A DNA stretch of 33,182 nt from contig JAIWNE010000208.1 in the NCBI GenBank assembly GCA_025331445.1, positions 1-33,182 on the forward strand, read 5' to 3'. Position numbers and translations under genes: made by a program. Each line of letters opens with the position of its first letter. The stretch's first letter is position 1. Origin of the DNA: Blakeslea trispora. Taxonomy: Eukaryota > Mucoromycota > Mucoromycetes > Mucorales > Choanephoraceae. Shown here one piece after another: positions 10,480 through 19,704 of the stretch. A model generated the notes under the pieces. That model was not told the DNA's origin. It searched no databases and saw only the letters and a list, made by a program, of their open reading frames with translations.

Positions 10480-10728
10480 AACAATCCAATCAGGTCGTTT
10501 TAATGAAAGCGAAAGACAAAGAGGTTCACTCAAACTCTCATGCGAAAACACAAGACGTTGCTCCGCCCTGTCTTCCAATGCGTTGACACATGACAGTGTT
10601 TCGCTGTGTCGTCTTAATGCGAAAACACATGACGCCCTACGCTTTGCGCGCGTCATGCCTGGAACGTGCGTTACAGTCAAGTTATCCGCAGAAATTGGCG
10701 TGCACGCGAAGACCCTTTATGTGTAGTG
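10480..10728 (-). repeat. Right terminal region of unit 1, CG-richer
   Basis: The motif TGCGAAAACACA followed by A or T and GACG appears twice about 80 bp apart (near 10540 and 10619), and a GCGCGCG run follows. The region ends in TGTAGTG at 10722-10728, the reverse complement of a CACTACA terminus. Base composition differs clearly from the AT-rich surroundings. Confidence 0.5.
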
Positions 10729-11031
10729 TTTTTACTTTACGCTTGGTTGTATTTTGACATATTCACTACCTAAATCCACATATTGTTGTTAGTTCCCTTG
10801 ATACTTATTACAGATCATTGTATTCACATATTACATCTCTTCTTCTATATTACTTTATTCTCTTTACTTTACTTATATCGCTAGTCGGACGACTCAAAAC
10901 CTGGTGCTCATTACTTATAACCTTGCTGCCTGATAGCTCTGTTATATCTATTTGTTCTCTTTCTCAAGTTACTGCAAAAACTATCCTTAGTCCTGTAACA
11001 ACATAACATGCCCATGGCGCAAAATAGTAAA
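10729..11031. other. Spacer between unit 1 and the tRNA gene
   Basis: AT-rich sequence with no convincing gene. It may be original host sequence between the transposons. Confidence 0.4.
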
Positions 11032-11105
11032 AACCCAGTACGGGGGTCGAACCCGTAATCTTCCGTTTAGAAGACGGATGCCTTATCCAATTGGGCCAAC
11101 CGGGC
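11032..11105 (-). tRNA. tRNA-Arg (anticodon UCU), no intron
   Basis: Reverse strand, 74 nt including the discriminator base. The 7-bp acceptor stem pairs with two G-U wobbles, the anticodon stem TCCGT/ACGGA encloses the loop CTTCTAA with anticodon TCT, and the T stem ACGGG/CCCGT encloses TTCGACC. The T-arm GGTTCGA serves as B box. It decodes AGA. It is the only gene here clearly belonging to the host genome; a candidate CACTA terminus lies 57 bp from its 5' end. Confidence 0.95.
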
Positions 11106-11173
11106 ACTTTTATTTTGAGGATGTTGATGTTATTTGTGTTGGGTTCAAAAATACTTGTGCCCACTACAGAAAA

Positions 11174-12843
11174 TCGACCTGTTGAGTCCCGTAGTTCACA
11201 ATAATTTTTGTGAATTAAAGGGGCTATTTCACGGGTGTTTTTCACTGCAAATTTATATCTGGACGAAAAATGGTCAGAATGCGCTGAAAATTGGCATGAG
11301 TATGTCTTTGGCAGTCTACAATAGATCTATGTGAGAAAAATGAGACTTTTACTGCAAGCATGTGTTGTTTTAAAGCTGTTCAATATTGACATTTGTTGAC
11401 TTGAGAAAAGAAAAATCAAATAAGTTTAAAATGTTGAAAAGTCCGACATTTTATCTCTGCCGGAACGTCTCTCTGCTAAAAATTAAGTCATAGCAGAGTG
11501 AATTCATCAATATGATTGGCTTGGACCATTTAATTTTCTTTCAAGCATAAAAAAAAATAAAGGTTATGCTAATGTTGTTTGGACATGCTGCAATGATGGA
11601 CTTAAAGAAGCGGCGATTAGTTACAAGTGGTAGCAAAGTGCTCTTACTTTAATGAGAAAGAAACTCTGCAAGTGTTTTGTCAAGACATTCGGTCATGAGC
11701 TCGTTATTGTCTTTGTGAAATAATTGATAAACAGCATTGTATAAAGGAGAATAGTACTGGCTGCAGGTGTAAGTATATGCGAAAAAAGAGTCAATGTTGC
11801 AAGTTTTCGTGCTGAGTTTAAGGAATTATTGAAATTTATCGCAAAGCATTCATGTCGAGTAATAAAGATAGACAAAGTTTGATAGAGCTGTAAAAAAAAG
11901 TGACATAATAAGAAAATGTATAGAGAATAGAGCATGACTCCATTCTAGGTATTCAGTGATAGTTGAAAGAGGTTGTAGTGAGCTATGTGATTCAGCTGAA
12001 TCCTTTGTTTACACTTGTGTTGCTTGCAGAAACAATAGTGATTCAAAGCTATATCGTCTCTTAAAGATAAAAGAAAGAAAATATCTCCATTAAGTGTTAA
12101 AGACTTGCAAGTCGAAGCTTTGCATGCGAAGCAACTTCATTCAAAGAAACAAAAAAAAGCTGGTAATTTATTGTTGTTATTGCAGTTGGTTATTTAATAT
12201 TTCTACAAGTTGAGATGAGCTTATATGATTTTGCAACTGAGATTCTCTTGGAGTCGATATTCTTGAAAAGAAAAAGAGTATTCTCCTACTGTAACCAATC
12301 AAAAAAAAGTAAAGGGATAGAAAAGTCAGCAGTACTAACAAGTGTAGTCAAAAAAAAAACTCTGATCGGTCTCGAATATTTAATAGCAGATAGCTGTATT
12401 TAAACAAACTTCTTTACATTGGATATATTAGGAAGGCATCTTATCCTAAAACAGAGTAAAGGAGTATAAAGAATGAGAATATAGTCTTTGACTGTAACAG
12501 TTAATGAGATAATATACATATTAATTTAAATAAAAAGCAGTGCTCTATCCACGGATACCAAAACCATAAAATGTTTCGGTTTAATATACATCTACCAAAA
12601 GGGATCGTTCATCAACCGACATCCTTAATCGTCCAAATACATTGTTTCCGATCAGTGGTTTCTAATCAATAAAAGTTTTCATTTGTCCTTGATCAAGGAA
12701 CGAATAATATGTTGCTTAACTCATTCGATTTGTATCAGAGCAGACAAAATTTGAAAAGAGAAAAAGTATAAAAGGACCATTGAAAAAACCACTTGAATGA
12801 CCGTATATTCTCTATTCTAAATTCATCAATTACCTTATACAAA
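11174..12843. other. 5' subterminal and promoter region of unit 2
   Basis: No convincing gene. About 300 bp before the transposase ATG resemble the upstream regions of units 3 and 4 (for example around 12640-12710 and 27690-27750), which supports common descent and a shared promoter region. A small hairpin built on TTCACAATAATTTTTGTGAA lies near 11197-11216. The remainder holds only short frames. Confidence 0.45.
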
Positions 12844-15295
12844 ATGTCTGCTGTTATCGTTCAAGATGTCCCATGTGTTAACTGTACTTCTGGAAACCAA
12901 TGCGCCGGTTGTGCTGCTGCTACTCTCGAAAAGCGTTACTACTGCCATTGCGATGGATGTGGTGTTCTTCCTTTGTCCAAGCGAATTGTAGACCAGCAAA
13001 AATATAAAGCTCATATCAAGAATGGAAAGTTTGAAGGCATGAGATACGCAAAGTGGAGACAAACCTACAGTAAGTATATGGCTTGTAAACAACAGTGATT
13101 AGTTTCAGCTTGACTCATTTCTTTTCTACTTAGATGGAAAGACTACTGTTGCTGGTACACCTGTATACTACCGCAAAAAGGTTGCCAAAACAACTACTCC
13201 TATTGATGAAGGTATGTAATTAGACACTTCTCAATTGTATTGTTGATCTGTATCTAACTTTTTTCTAGGTGATGCTCTTTCTACTGCTGTTGAGGCTCAA
13301 GAAGAAGATGAAAGTACACCCATGGACTGTATCTCAGTTGAAGATGATTTTGATGGTATTGAAGTTGATAATGATCTTGAAGGATCCTGTTATGAAAGTG
13401 ATGATTCATCCTCTGATTTCATCTCTTATTGTAAGTGATACTCTATCATCCGTAATTTAATACATAAACTAATATAATGTCTTATTGTACACTTAGCTCA
13501 TAAAATCCCACAAACTAAATTCGCCAAAATCACCTCGAACATGGTGTCCTATCTTCGTAATAACAACCTTCCCAACAAGCAAACGGAAGTAATAATGAAG
13601 GGCTTGAACCAATTGTTGGAAATCCAGGGTGATAACTTCCGCCTCCCCAAAAGCATGGCAACCTTTGTCGATAGAAGCCCACTTCAGTCCTTCAGTACAA
13701 GCGGTATCAAGCACTATGCAGTCTGTCCCTCCTGCCACCACTTATCAAAGTTGAAGAAGAAGACCAGTTCAGATGAAGCTGTGATCAGATGCGATCGATC
13801 CCTGGTGAATGCGGTATATAAGCCAGCCAATTCTGGTGAATTCTGTGGTGGGGTATTGTATGATGTTGAAGGAGAAAAGCTTGTCCCCAAGTTGGTATAC
13901 CCTTACTGCTCAATCGTGGCCACTTTAAAGAAATTCTTCTTAAGAAAGGGCTTCGCTCAGAAGATCACTGCATGGCAGTCGCGTTGCTCTGGTGAAAAGT
14001 ACCTACTTGATCTCTATGATGCTCCAGGTTTTTTGGAGTTCAAGACTGGTTCTTCGGATACACCCTTTATTGCTCAGTCAGATTACAATTTGATGCTTTC
14101 CTTGAATGTCGATTGGTTCAGCCCATTTGATGCGGTATACAGTGTTGGGTGTATTTATCTTACTATCATGAATCTACCTAAGCAACAAGGCAGAGATCTG
14201 AAGGAGAACATGCTGCTTGTAGGAGTAATCCCTGGGCCCAAAGAGCCCTCAACCACTGCTATGAATCATTACCTTGCTCCAATGGTTGCAGATTTGAAGG
14301 TGCTGCTAAACGGTGTGGTAATGAAGATGGTGAAGCAAGATGGAAGCGTTGAACACCATGAAGTAAAGGCGTGCTTGTTTTCAGTTAGCTCGGACTTGCC
14401 AGCTACTAAGAAGCTAGCAGGAAGCATGTCGTTCAACAGTTCATATGGATGTCATCTGTGCAAAACGCATTTCCCAAGATTCGAAGGAACAGTCAATCAA
14501 AGAGACTATTGTAACTGGGAATGCAGTAGTTGGGAAGCAAGAAACAAAGAAGAAACAAAGGCAAGTTCGGATGCTTGGAGAAACGCAAAGAATGTCAACG
14601 AAAGAAGCATGCTGGAGAAAAATAGCGGTGTCAGATATTCAATTTTGTTTGAATTACCCTACTTTTCATACAACCTGATTACCATTGAGCCAATGCACGC
14701 TTTATACCTCGGTGTTGCCAAGAAGGCTCTAAAAACGATGCTGCCCAGGGATGCATTCCTCAAGATAAAGTCCATCATGCAAGACAAGATTGAATACAAT
14801 CACCACGCTTCCTGTGGCCCCATGGCAAGAAAGATCACCAAAGAAGACTTTGCGTATGTTAAAGCTGCCGAACTTAAAGATTTCATGACCTCTGTTGCCG
14901 AACATGTCCTTAGCCCGCCCTTGCTCGATGCCTCTGATCGCTCTTTGATCATGCATCTTATAAATGCACTTAAAATCCTCAATGGAAAAGCTATTAGAAA
15001 ATCCGATATAGAAGTTATGCATAGTCATCTTCTCACTTTTGCAAAAGGCTTTGAACAGCGCTATGGCAAACAAGCTGTAACGCCAAAATTCCATTTCATG
15101 CTCCATCTTCGTCAGTGCATCTACAAGTTTGGACCAATCTCTTGCTTCTGGGGCTTTGGTTTTGAAAGAAATAACTTATTTGTTAAGAACATCAGTACCA
15201 ACCACAAGTCAGGTCTTGAAAAAACTTACATGGATAAAATGCAGTCTATTATCTTTGCCAACGATATTGAATCTGTCCCACACTATAGCTGTTAA
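12844..15295 (+). CDS. Unit 2 tnp2-type transposase, intact (754 aa)
   Basis: Four exons, 12844-13069, 13134-13211, 13269-13430 and 13497-15295, all introns phase 1 with GT..AG, giving 754 aa and one stop. Exon 1 is Cys-rich with CHCDGC (C-x-C-x2-C), a likely Zn finger for DNA binding. Exon 3 is acidic. Exon 4 holds a C-x2-C ribbon (CPSCHHL), the tnp2 core with NVDWFSPF (first acidic residue), VIPGPKEPS, C-x2-C (CHLCKTHFP), FELPYFSYN, IEPMHALYLGV and FGFERNNLFVKN. The second acidic position is E rather than the D of unit 1. The protein ends shortly after the third block and lacks the C-terminal domain fused in unit 1; a separate gene 674 bp downstream encodes it. DNA-cutting transposase of the CMC group; activity is not shown. 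Confidence 0.88.
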
Positions 15296-15302
15296 ATCCA
15301 TT

Positions 15303-15407
15303 TTCTCTGTTTGTTCTCTGTTTGTTCTCTGTTTGTTCTCTCTTTGTTCTCTGTTTGTTCTCTCTTTGTTCTCTGTTTGTTCTCTCTTTGTTCTCTCTTC
15401 TTTTCTC
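15303..15407. repeat. TTTGTTCTCTG minisatellite after the unit 2 tnp2 stop
   Basis: Nine or ten tandem copies of an 11-bp pyrimidine-rich unit (TTTGTTCTCTG with a C variant at the end) start 8 bp after the stop codon. It sits in the same position as the CTCTTTTT array of unit 1 but with another unit length, so the two arose or changed independently. Confidence 0.9.
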
Positions 15408-15968
15408 TTTCAATTATCTATAGACTGTTTTTAATTTTTTTTGTATTTTGTATTTAAATAAACTAGAGTTGTAAAAAAGAAAAGGAAAAGAATATTACTT
15501 ACATTTCGGAATAACCAACTAAAATATATTATCCGAGTCATTTGTCTCGTGCAAATAAGATTTTATTTATATCAAGTATTTTGTTGTTTCGTGACTGAAT
15601 GGTGCTCTTGATTTTGTATAGATGGTAGCATCTTCATTACAAGTAGTCTTGAAAGAAAATAAAAAGGAGAGTCTGTGTTGAAATTGAGTCTTATAATTCA
15701 AGTCCATGTAGCACAAGTCTATCAAATATGGAAATCACTTCCAAGGTGAAGCATCTTGGTCTTGAAAATATGAGGATTGAATAATTGATGTAGACAGTTT
15801 GCAAATCGGAGATGCAGGATTAATGTTTGATCTACTTTTGAGGCAGCGAGAATTTGATTTGCATGACTTTGTAATTTACATTCAGTCAATTCTCTAGATT
15901 TTAAAATGAGCCCCTAATCTCTTTTACCATAGCTTCTCTTTACTTTTCAAATATCAATAAAACCCAAT
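15408..15968. promoter_or_regulatory. Spacer and presumed promoter of the separate C-terminal-domain gene
   Basis: AT-rich, with no gene on either strand. Units 3 and 4 have a gap of similar length between the same two genes, so the downstream gene is probably transcribed on its own. No TATA box could be assigned with confidence. Confidence 0.35.
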
Positions 15969-16685
15969 ATGTACGAAACAACCGAGCAAATCTCAAACAA
16001 TGATATGGAGCTGGTATCTTTTGCAACAGACAGTCATCTTCATATAGAAGATATCTTTGAGCTTTCTGAAAAAGGCGGAGATCCTACAGGATATGAGCAG
16101 TTGCAGGAAGATGGCTGTGTTTTGGTCTCATTTGCCAAGAGAGAGCCTAATAGTCTAAGCCAAGAAGACTTTGATTGCCTAAAAGCGTACTACCATAGGG
16201 TTCACGAGACACCACTTGAAGTGTCCAACATTGTACAAAAGCTAAAAAAGGTTAAAGTACTTGGCTATGTCTATAAATCCCGTTTGACGGGTCGGGATAA
16301 GGGAACGCACATCTATGCTTACCGTCCTGACAATTTTGAAAGCGATGATTTAGAAGGTGTATTGAACATTGGAAACGAAGAGCACTTGCGTGTCGGAACG
16401 GTTGAATACTTTTTCTTTCACCAAACTGTTTATCGTCAAGATAATGAATGCTTGACAACTAATCATTGTCTTGCATTCGTTAGCTGGTATAAAAATCCTC
16501 GCTTAAATAGCGAAGCACTTGCAACGGGTACAAGTGAGACAAATCGTCCTTTTCGCAAAGAGTATGAAGTCAAAAGCTCATACAGCATTTTACCTGTACA
16601 CAAGTTATACACACCGATACATATTCGTCACCTTGATATCGATAACATTTTTATCGCTCTTGGACTAACAAGAATGTTTCTTTAA
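15969..16685 (+). CDS. Stand-alone transposase C-terminal domain protein, unit 2 (238 aa)
   Basis: Single-exon gene with its own ATG. It matches the last 220 or so residues of the unit 1 transposase: shared landmarks are LKAYYHRVHET, the LKKVKVLGYVYKSRLTG segment, VEYFFFHQ, HCLAFVSWYKNP and SYSILPVHKLYTPIHI. Many fungal tnp2 proteins carry such a domain at the C-terminus. The N-terminal 40 residues are acidic and absent from unit 1. It probably acts in trans with the 754-aa transposase, which is inference. The gene ends 137 bp from the stop of the converging companion gene. Confidence 0.8.
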   Translation: MYETTEQISNNDMELVSFATDSHLHIEDIFELSEKGGDPTGYEQLQEDGCVLVSFAKREPNSLSQEDFDCLKAYYHRVHETPLEVSNIVQKLKKVKVLGYVYKSRLTGRDKGTHIYAYRPDNFESDDLEGVLNIGNEEHLRVGTVEYFFFHQTVYRQDNECLTTNHCLAFVSWYKNPRLNSEALATGTSETNRPFRKEYEVKSSYSILPVHKLYTPIHIRHLDIDNIFIALGLTRMFL

Positions 16686-16822
16686 AAAGGAATAATTTTT
16701 TTTTATTTTACATTTATGCTCTTTTAACAAATGAAAAAAAAAAAACTACAAAAGTTCGTGATCTACAGCCCATGATGGTAGATGTCTAATGTTTTTAGTC
16801 TTTCTATTCGTGATGGTCTTGA

Positions 16823-17901
16823 CTACTCGAGACTCGATCTGGTTGGTTCAAAGCTTTTGTTGAATCTGCGGTTGTCAGCAAGACGAAGCTCATCAAGCTT
16901 ATCAAAGAACTCTGTACACTATACAATGATGTTTGTAAATACTTCACTTTCTTTTTATCTGTGTATCTATTTCCTCTGTTACTCACACGTTGTTTTCTGT
17001 AGTGAGGTATTCCTCTGGCCCTGAACTGCTTGCCTTCTATGTCATACTCGTCTTCTTGGTCTGATACCATTTCAGTTGTCAAGAATTGCAAGCATTCTTC
17101 ATGAGAACCAAACACGTTGTACAAGTCATTCTTGTGACTCTCGTATGCTTGTCTTCTTCTATCCAAAAGCTAAACCAGAAATACAAGTACATTGCTAAGT
17201 AAAAAAGGTACATAAAATTACTTTTTGCAAGCTCAACTTACATGTGTCTTACGAGTTTGATAATTTTTTCTTTTTTTGTTAGAGTCTTGTTCACTCAAGC
17301 TCAAACTCGCCTGTCTCATTTTCTCTTTCTGATAGTTGTATTGTTGGTGAAGTACGCTCTTGATGTACTTTTCAGGCAGATCTCCAGGCCACAGGTAAGG
17401 TCTAACGATGCATCCATAAACGCTGTTTCTTAATGTTTTCTGAATGATTTGGGTCACATTGGGACCATTGTTAGGACCATTGACTAAATGTTCATCAAGT
17501 TTCCACCCGATGATTCCCAACTGATTACGTTGCTCATCTAAGATAACTGACTAAAATGGCCATTAGACAATAATATTCTCAAATCAACAGGTATTGATAC
17601 TAACACGAATCTGTTTGAGTTCTACTTTTGATCTAGGAAAACCATGTTTCTTCTCAGCAGCAGGCTTATTGTTTAACCTCGCCTTGAGTTCCTGGCACTC
17701 AGCAGTCACTCGGTCACATTGTGTTTTGTACTGCTCCAAAGACTCATTTGTTTTGCCGAGAATCTGCAATACTTCCTCAAGTTTGCGTTCTACTGCAGAG
17801 TTGTTTGAACAACGGGAGAGATGGGAGCTAACAGATGGAATGGATCTGTTGTTGTTGTTGTTGGCGTTGGAATTGTTGTTGGAGGTAAAAGTGTTGAACA
17901 T
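16823..17901 (-). CDS. Unit 2 companion protein (TnpA-like helper candidate, 294 aa)
   Basis: Reverse-strand exons 17901-17605, 17550-17242, 17169-16987 and 16918-16823 (297, 309, 183 and 96 bp), all phase 0, giving 294 aa. N-terminus is Asn-rich (a run near residues 8-20); residues about 33-75 form a probable coiled coil with regular Leu/Val/Ile spacing. Exon 2 is basic at its end, exon 3 opens with DRRRQAY and contains EMVSDQEDEYD, then PHYRKQR; exon 4 has FFDKLDELR. Exon 2 and 3 lengths equal those of unit 3. It lacks the C-terminal LPxWA seen in units 1 and 3. Coiled coil plus basic segments suggest a dimeric DNA-binding protein; the role is inferred. Confidence 0.78.
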
Positions 17902-18306
17902 ATTGATGTTTTGGATACTAGTAAAAAAAACGGAAAGGATTAATAAAGCTGTCAGTTACAAAGCCTTTTATACTTGCAGCATTAAATGCTACGATTTAAA
18001 GTAATTTGACACATTCGGAATCTAAATGAAACTTGGCTTGAGCGCCGAATAGATCAGGATAAAATATAGATAGCTAAAACCAATTAAAATTTTTCAATCT
18101 CTTTTTCTCTTTCTTTTGTTTCTTTTTGTTTTCTTCAAACTCTTCCGAGTGGTTCATGGTATATATCTCCTTATTAAAAAAAGAAAGATGTTTATTAATA
18201 TGAATCAATGTATAGTATTGCAACACAAGTAACTGGTTTTAGTTGGTGCTATGTTTAGTGAGAAGGGGTAAGTGATCGATCATCTTTTTTTGAAGCCAGC
18301 CTAACA
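17902..18306. promoter_or_regulatory. Upstream region of the unit 2 companion gene
   Basis: No gene on either strand with confidence. About 88% similar by eye to the inverted counterpart near 20912-21314 of unit 3. A possible 25-bp micro-exon at 18243-18267, between TTTTAG and GTAAGT, could belong to the small gene downstream, but no start codon was found for it. Confidence 0.4.
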
Positions 18307-18841
18307 ATGTTTTCCATAGTAATTGATGGCTACCTACTGTATCCTAAATATGTGTCTAAAGGGCTAAAGACGTCTATTATATATAATACTGTAAGTAAGA
18401 AAAAAGTCCATAAATGTTTATTTCTTTACTAATGTTAACTTGGATTTATCTTATAGATACTCTATTCTCTATCTTTATTGCAAAGGCTAGTGGCCATAGT
18501 CATTAAAAGGTAAAATAACTTATTTATTGCTCATTTTTTCGATTGTTTCTAATGACTATTTCTTTATTGTTATAGTTTATTTCTGCTTTCTATCTATTAT
18601 TTACTGGTTACAAGAAGAAATCTAAATGGATTCTACTCTATTCTGAATGAATGGCAAGAAAAATACTGTCAAAACGATGTATCTAAAGGTAAGTGTAGTA
18701 TGTAAAGACTACCACAGCTATGGCTGGGTAAATAGGTAAAGAAGGGTATGGGGACCCAGTATATAGAGCATTAGATTAGCCAATGATGTACGAATCAAGA
18801 TCCAATGGATCGATCGTATAAACAATTTTTTTATTAAATAA
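18307..18841 (+). CDS. Possible small spliced fourth gene of unit 2 (103 aa)
   Basis: Joining 18307-18390, 18457-18509, 18576-18688 and 18780-18841 at GT..AG borders (introns 66, 66 and 91 bp) gives one closed frame of 104 codons with a stop. The product is hydrophobic in the middle (LVAIVIK followed by LFLLSIYYLLVT), perhaps one membrane helix, and polar at the C-terminus (NEWQEKYCQND). I do not recognise it. The inverted counterpart in unit 3 has the same splice sites, but exons and introns have diverged equally (about 85%), so there is no sign of selection on the protein. A chance set of splice sites is possible. Confidence 0.38.
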
Positions 18842-19089
18842 ACCAATAATATAAATGAATCCAAATGACGTTTTCCGTATTATATTTTAATCGAGTGGTA
18901 AATGAATAATAATGAAAGGCATATCAGCCAATAAAGAAAAGCAATGAGTACCAAATAAAGCATACATCTTTAAACCAAGGTCAAATAGCAAAGGAGTGTA
19001 TTTGAAATGTTTGTGTAAAAATGTAACGTGGGAGAGCCTATGGGAGTTAGACAGTCTAAAGACCGAAGGAAACACAAAAGGTTTCTTTA
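18629..19089 (+). repeat. 461-bp inverted block, left copy (apparently 100% identical)
   Basis: Matches the reverse complement of 19705-20165 over the whole length with no difference that I could see, while sequence on both sides is only about 70-90% similar. One edge coincides with the LTR insertion point in the right copy. Confidence 0.9.
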
Positions 19090-19147
19090 GACCAATAACA
19101 TCAAGATTGCTTTATTCAAAGAAGCAAATGAGATTAGAGGATTGCCC

Positions 19148-19353
19148 TTTAACCGACGTGTATTATCTGTCACTTAAAAGCCTAAAAAACCCTTTAAATG
19201 ACATAAATTATCTGTCGGTTAAAAGTTTGAAACACCCTTTTACCGACATTTTTTTTGCTGCTAAATCTTTGTCGGTTAAAGGCCTATTAAACCCCCAAAC
19301 AGACTAGTCTATTTCATTTCTTAATGTGTCGTTAACCGACTTTGTCGGTTAAA
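19148..19353. repeat. Subterminal TTTAACCGAC / GTCGGTTAAA repeats of unit 2
   Basis: Seven exact or near copies of TTTAACCGAC or its reverse complement occur within 206 bp of noncoding sequence just inside the right end of unit 2. They are partly arranged as 45-60 bp units opening with CCCTTTAACCGAC and closing with TCTGTCGGTTAAAAG. The same motif forms the centre of the palindrome near 27095. This is a strong candidate for helper or transposase binding sites. Confidence 0.8.
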
Positions 19354-19400
19354 TATCCAGAATAGGGTTTTCCAGACATAAAACAGATATAATTTTTCCC

Positions 19401-19417
19401 GCAGTGGGCCACTACAG
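19401..19417. repeat. Abutting transposon termini: GCAGTG - GGC - CACTACAG
   Basis: The right end of unit 2 (GCAGTG, i.e. CACTGC inward) and the first end of unit 3 (CACTACAG) stand back to back with three bases, GGC, between them. Read inward, both ends continue with a purine-rich stretch and AAAAATTAT, so they are related termini. Three bases is the usual target duplication length of CACTA elements. Confidence 0.65.
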
Positions 19418-19704
19418 AAAAAAAATTATGAACTTCACGATAGAACAGGGCGTTTCGTGTGTGAAGTTGACTTTCGAACTCATGCGACAAGTTTGGCATT
19501 TAATTGATAGTATTAAAAACAGGCCTAATCCTAGGCGAAATTTATAGTTGTTTAAGCGGGCAAAAATTATAAACTTCAGGCTGTTTCCTGTGTTTAATTG
19601 ATATTTTTTAAGCAGGGAAATTTTATGAGTTACAGGCCTTGATATGCGGCAATTTTTTCATCTTATTTGCTCTTTTGATCGAAGTATGCTTCATGTCATT
19701 GGCT
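19418..19704. other. Subterminal region of unit 3
   Basis: Imperfect repeats of a segment combining AAATT, TATGA or TATAA, ACTTCA and a CAGG-rich motif occur three to four times, with AAGCGGG/AAGCAGG and a TTTAATTGATA motif between them. They occupy the place of the TTTAACCGAC array in unit 2 but are a different sequence. No gene seen. Confidence 0.45.

Larger units (their letters stand above)
2217..10728 (+). mobile_element. Unit 1: candidate complete CACTA-type transposon
   Basis: The left end reads CACTACACCTAA and the reverse complement of the right end reads CACTACACATAA: 11 of 12 bases match and both have the CACTA start typical of CMC elements. Between them lie a tnp2 transposase gene and a converging companion gene. 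The adjacent 3-bp flanks (TAT left, TTT right) match at two of three positions, so the target duplication is imperfect or the ends are slightly off. Sequence next to both ends is richer in CG than its surroundings. The boundaries are inference; the genes inside are clear. Confidence 0.5.
11162..19406 (+). mobile_element. Unit 2: largely intact CACTA-type transposon
   Basis: Contains an intact transposase, an intact C-terminal-domain gene, an intact companion gene and a possible small fourth gene. The right terminus is GCAGTG at 19401-19406 (CACTGC read inward). The left terminus is probably CACTACAGAAAA at 11162; a CACTGCAAATTTATATCTG at 11243 resembles the right end more closely and is an alternative. 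The flanks GCC (left) and GGC (right) are not identical, so the target duplication is unresolved. It is the best candidate for an autonomous copy in the window. Confidence 0.6.

Noticed and set aside
11162..11976. A small element between CACTACA (11162) and TGTAGTG (about 11970)
   Set aside because: Only seven terminal bases match and the flanking triplets differ; unit 2 explains the left terminus better.
16990..17006. TTTTCTGTAGTG at 16989-17000 as a possible CACTA right terminus
   Set aside because: It lies inside exon 3 of the unit 2 companion gene, where it encodes part of the conserved PHYRKQR segment; the match is chance.
18887..19075. 62-codon frame on the minus strand, repeated at 19644-19907
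   Set aside because: Both copies lie in the identical inverted block, so their match is explained by the DNA identity and says nothing about coding.
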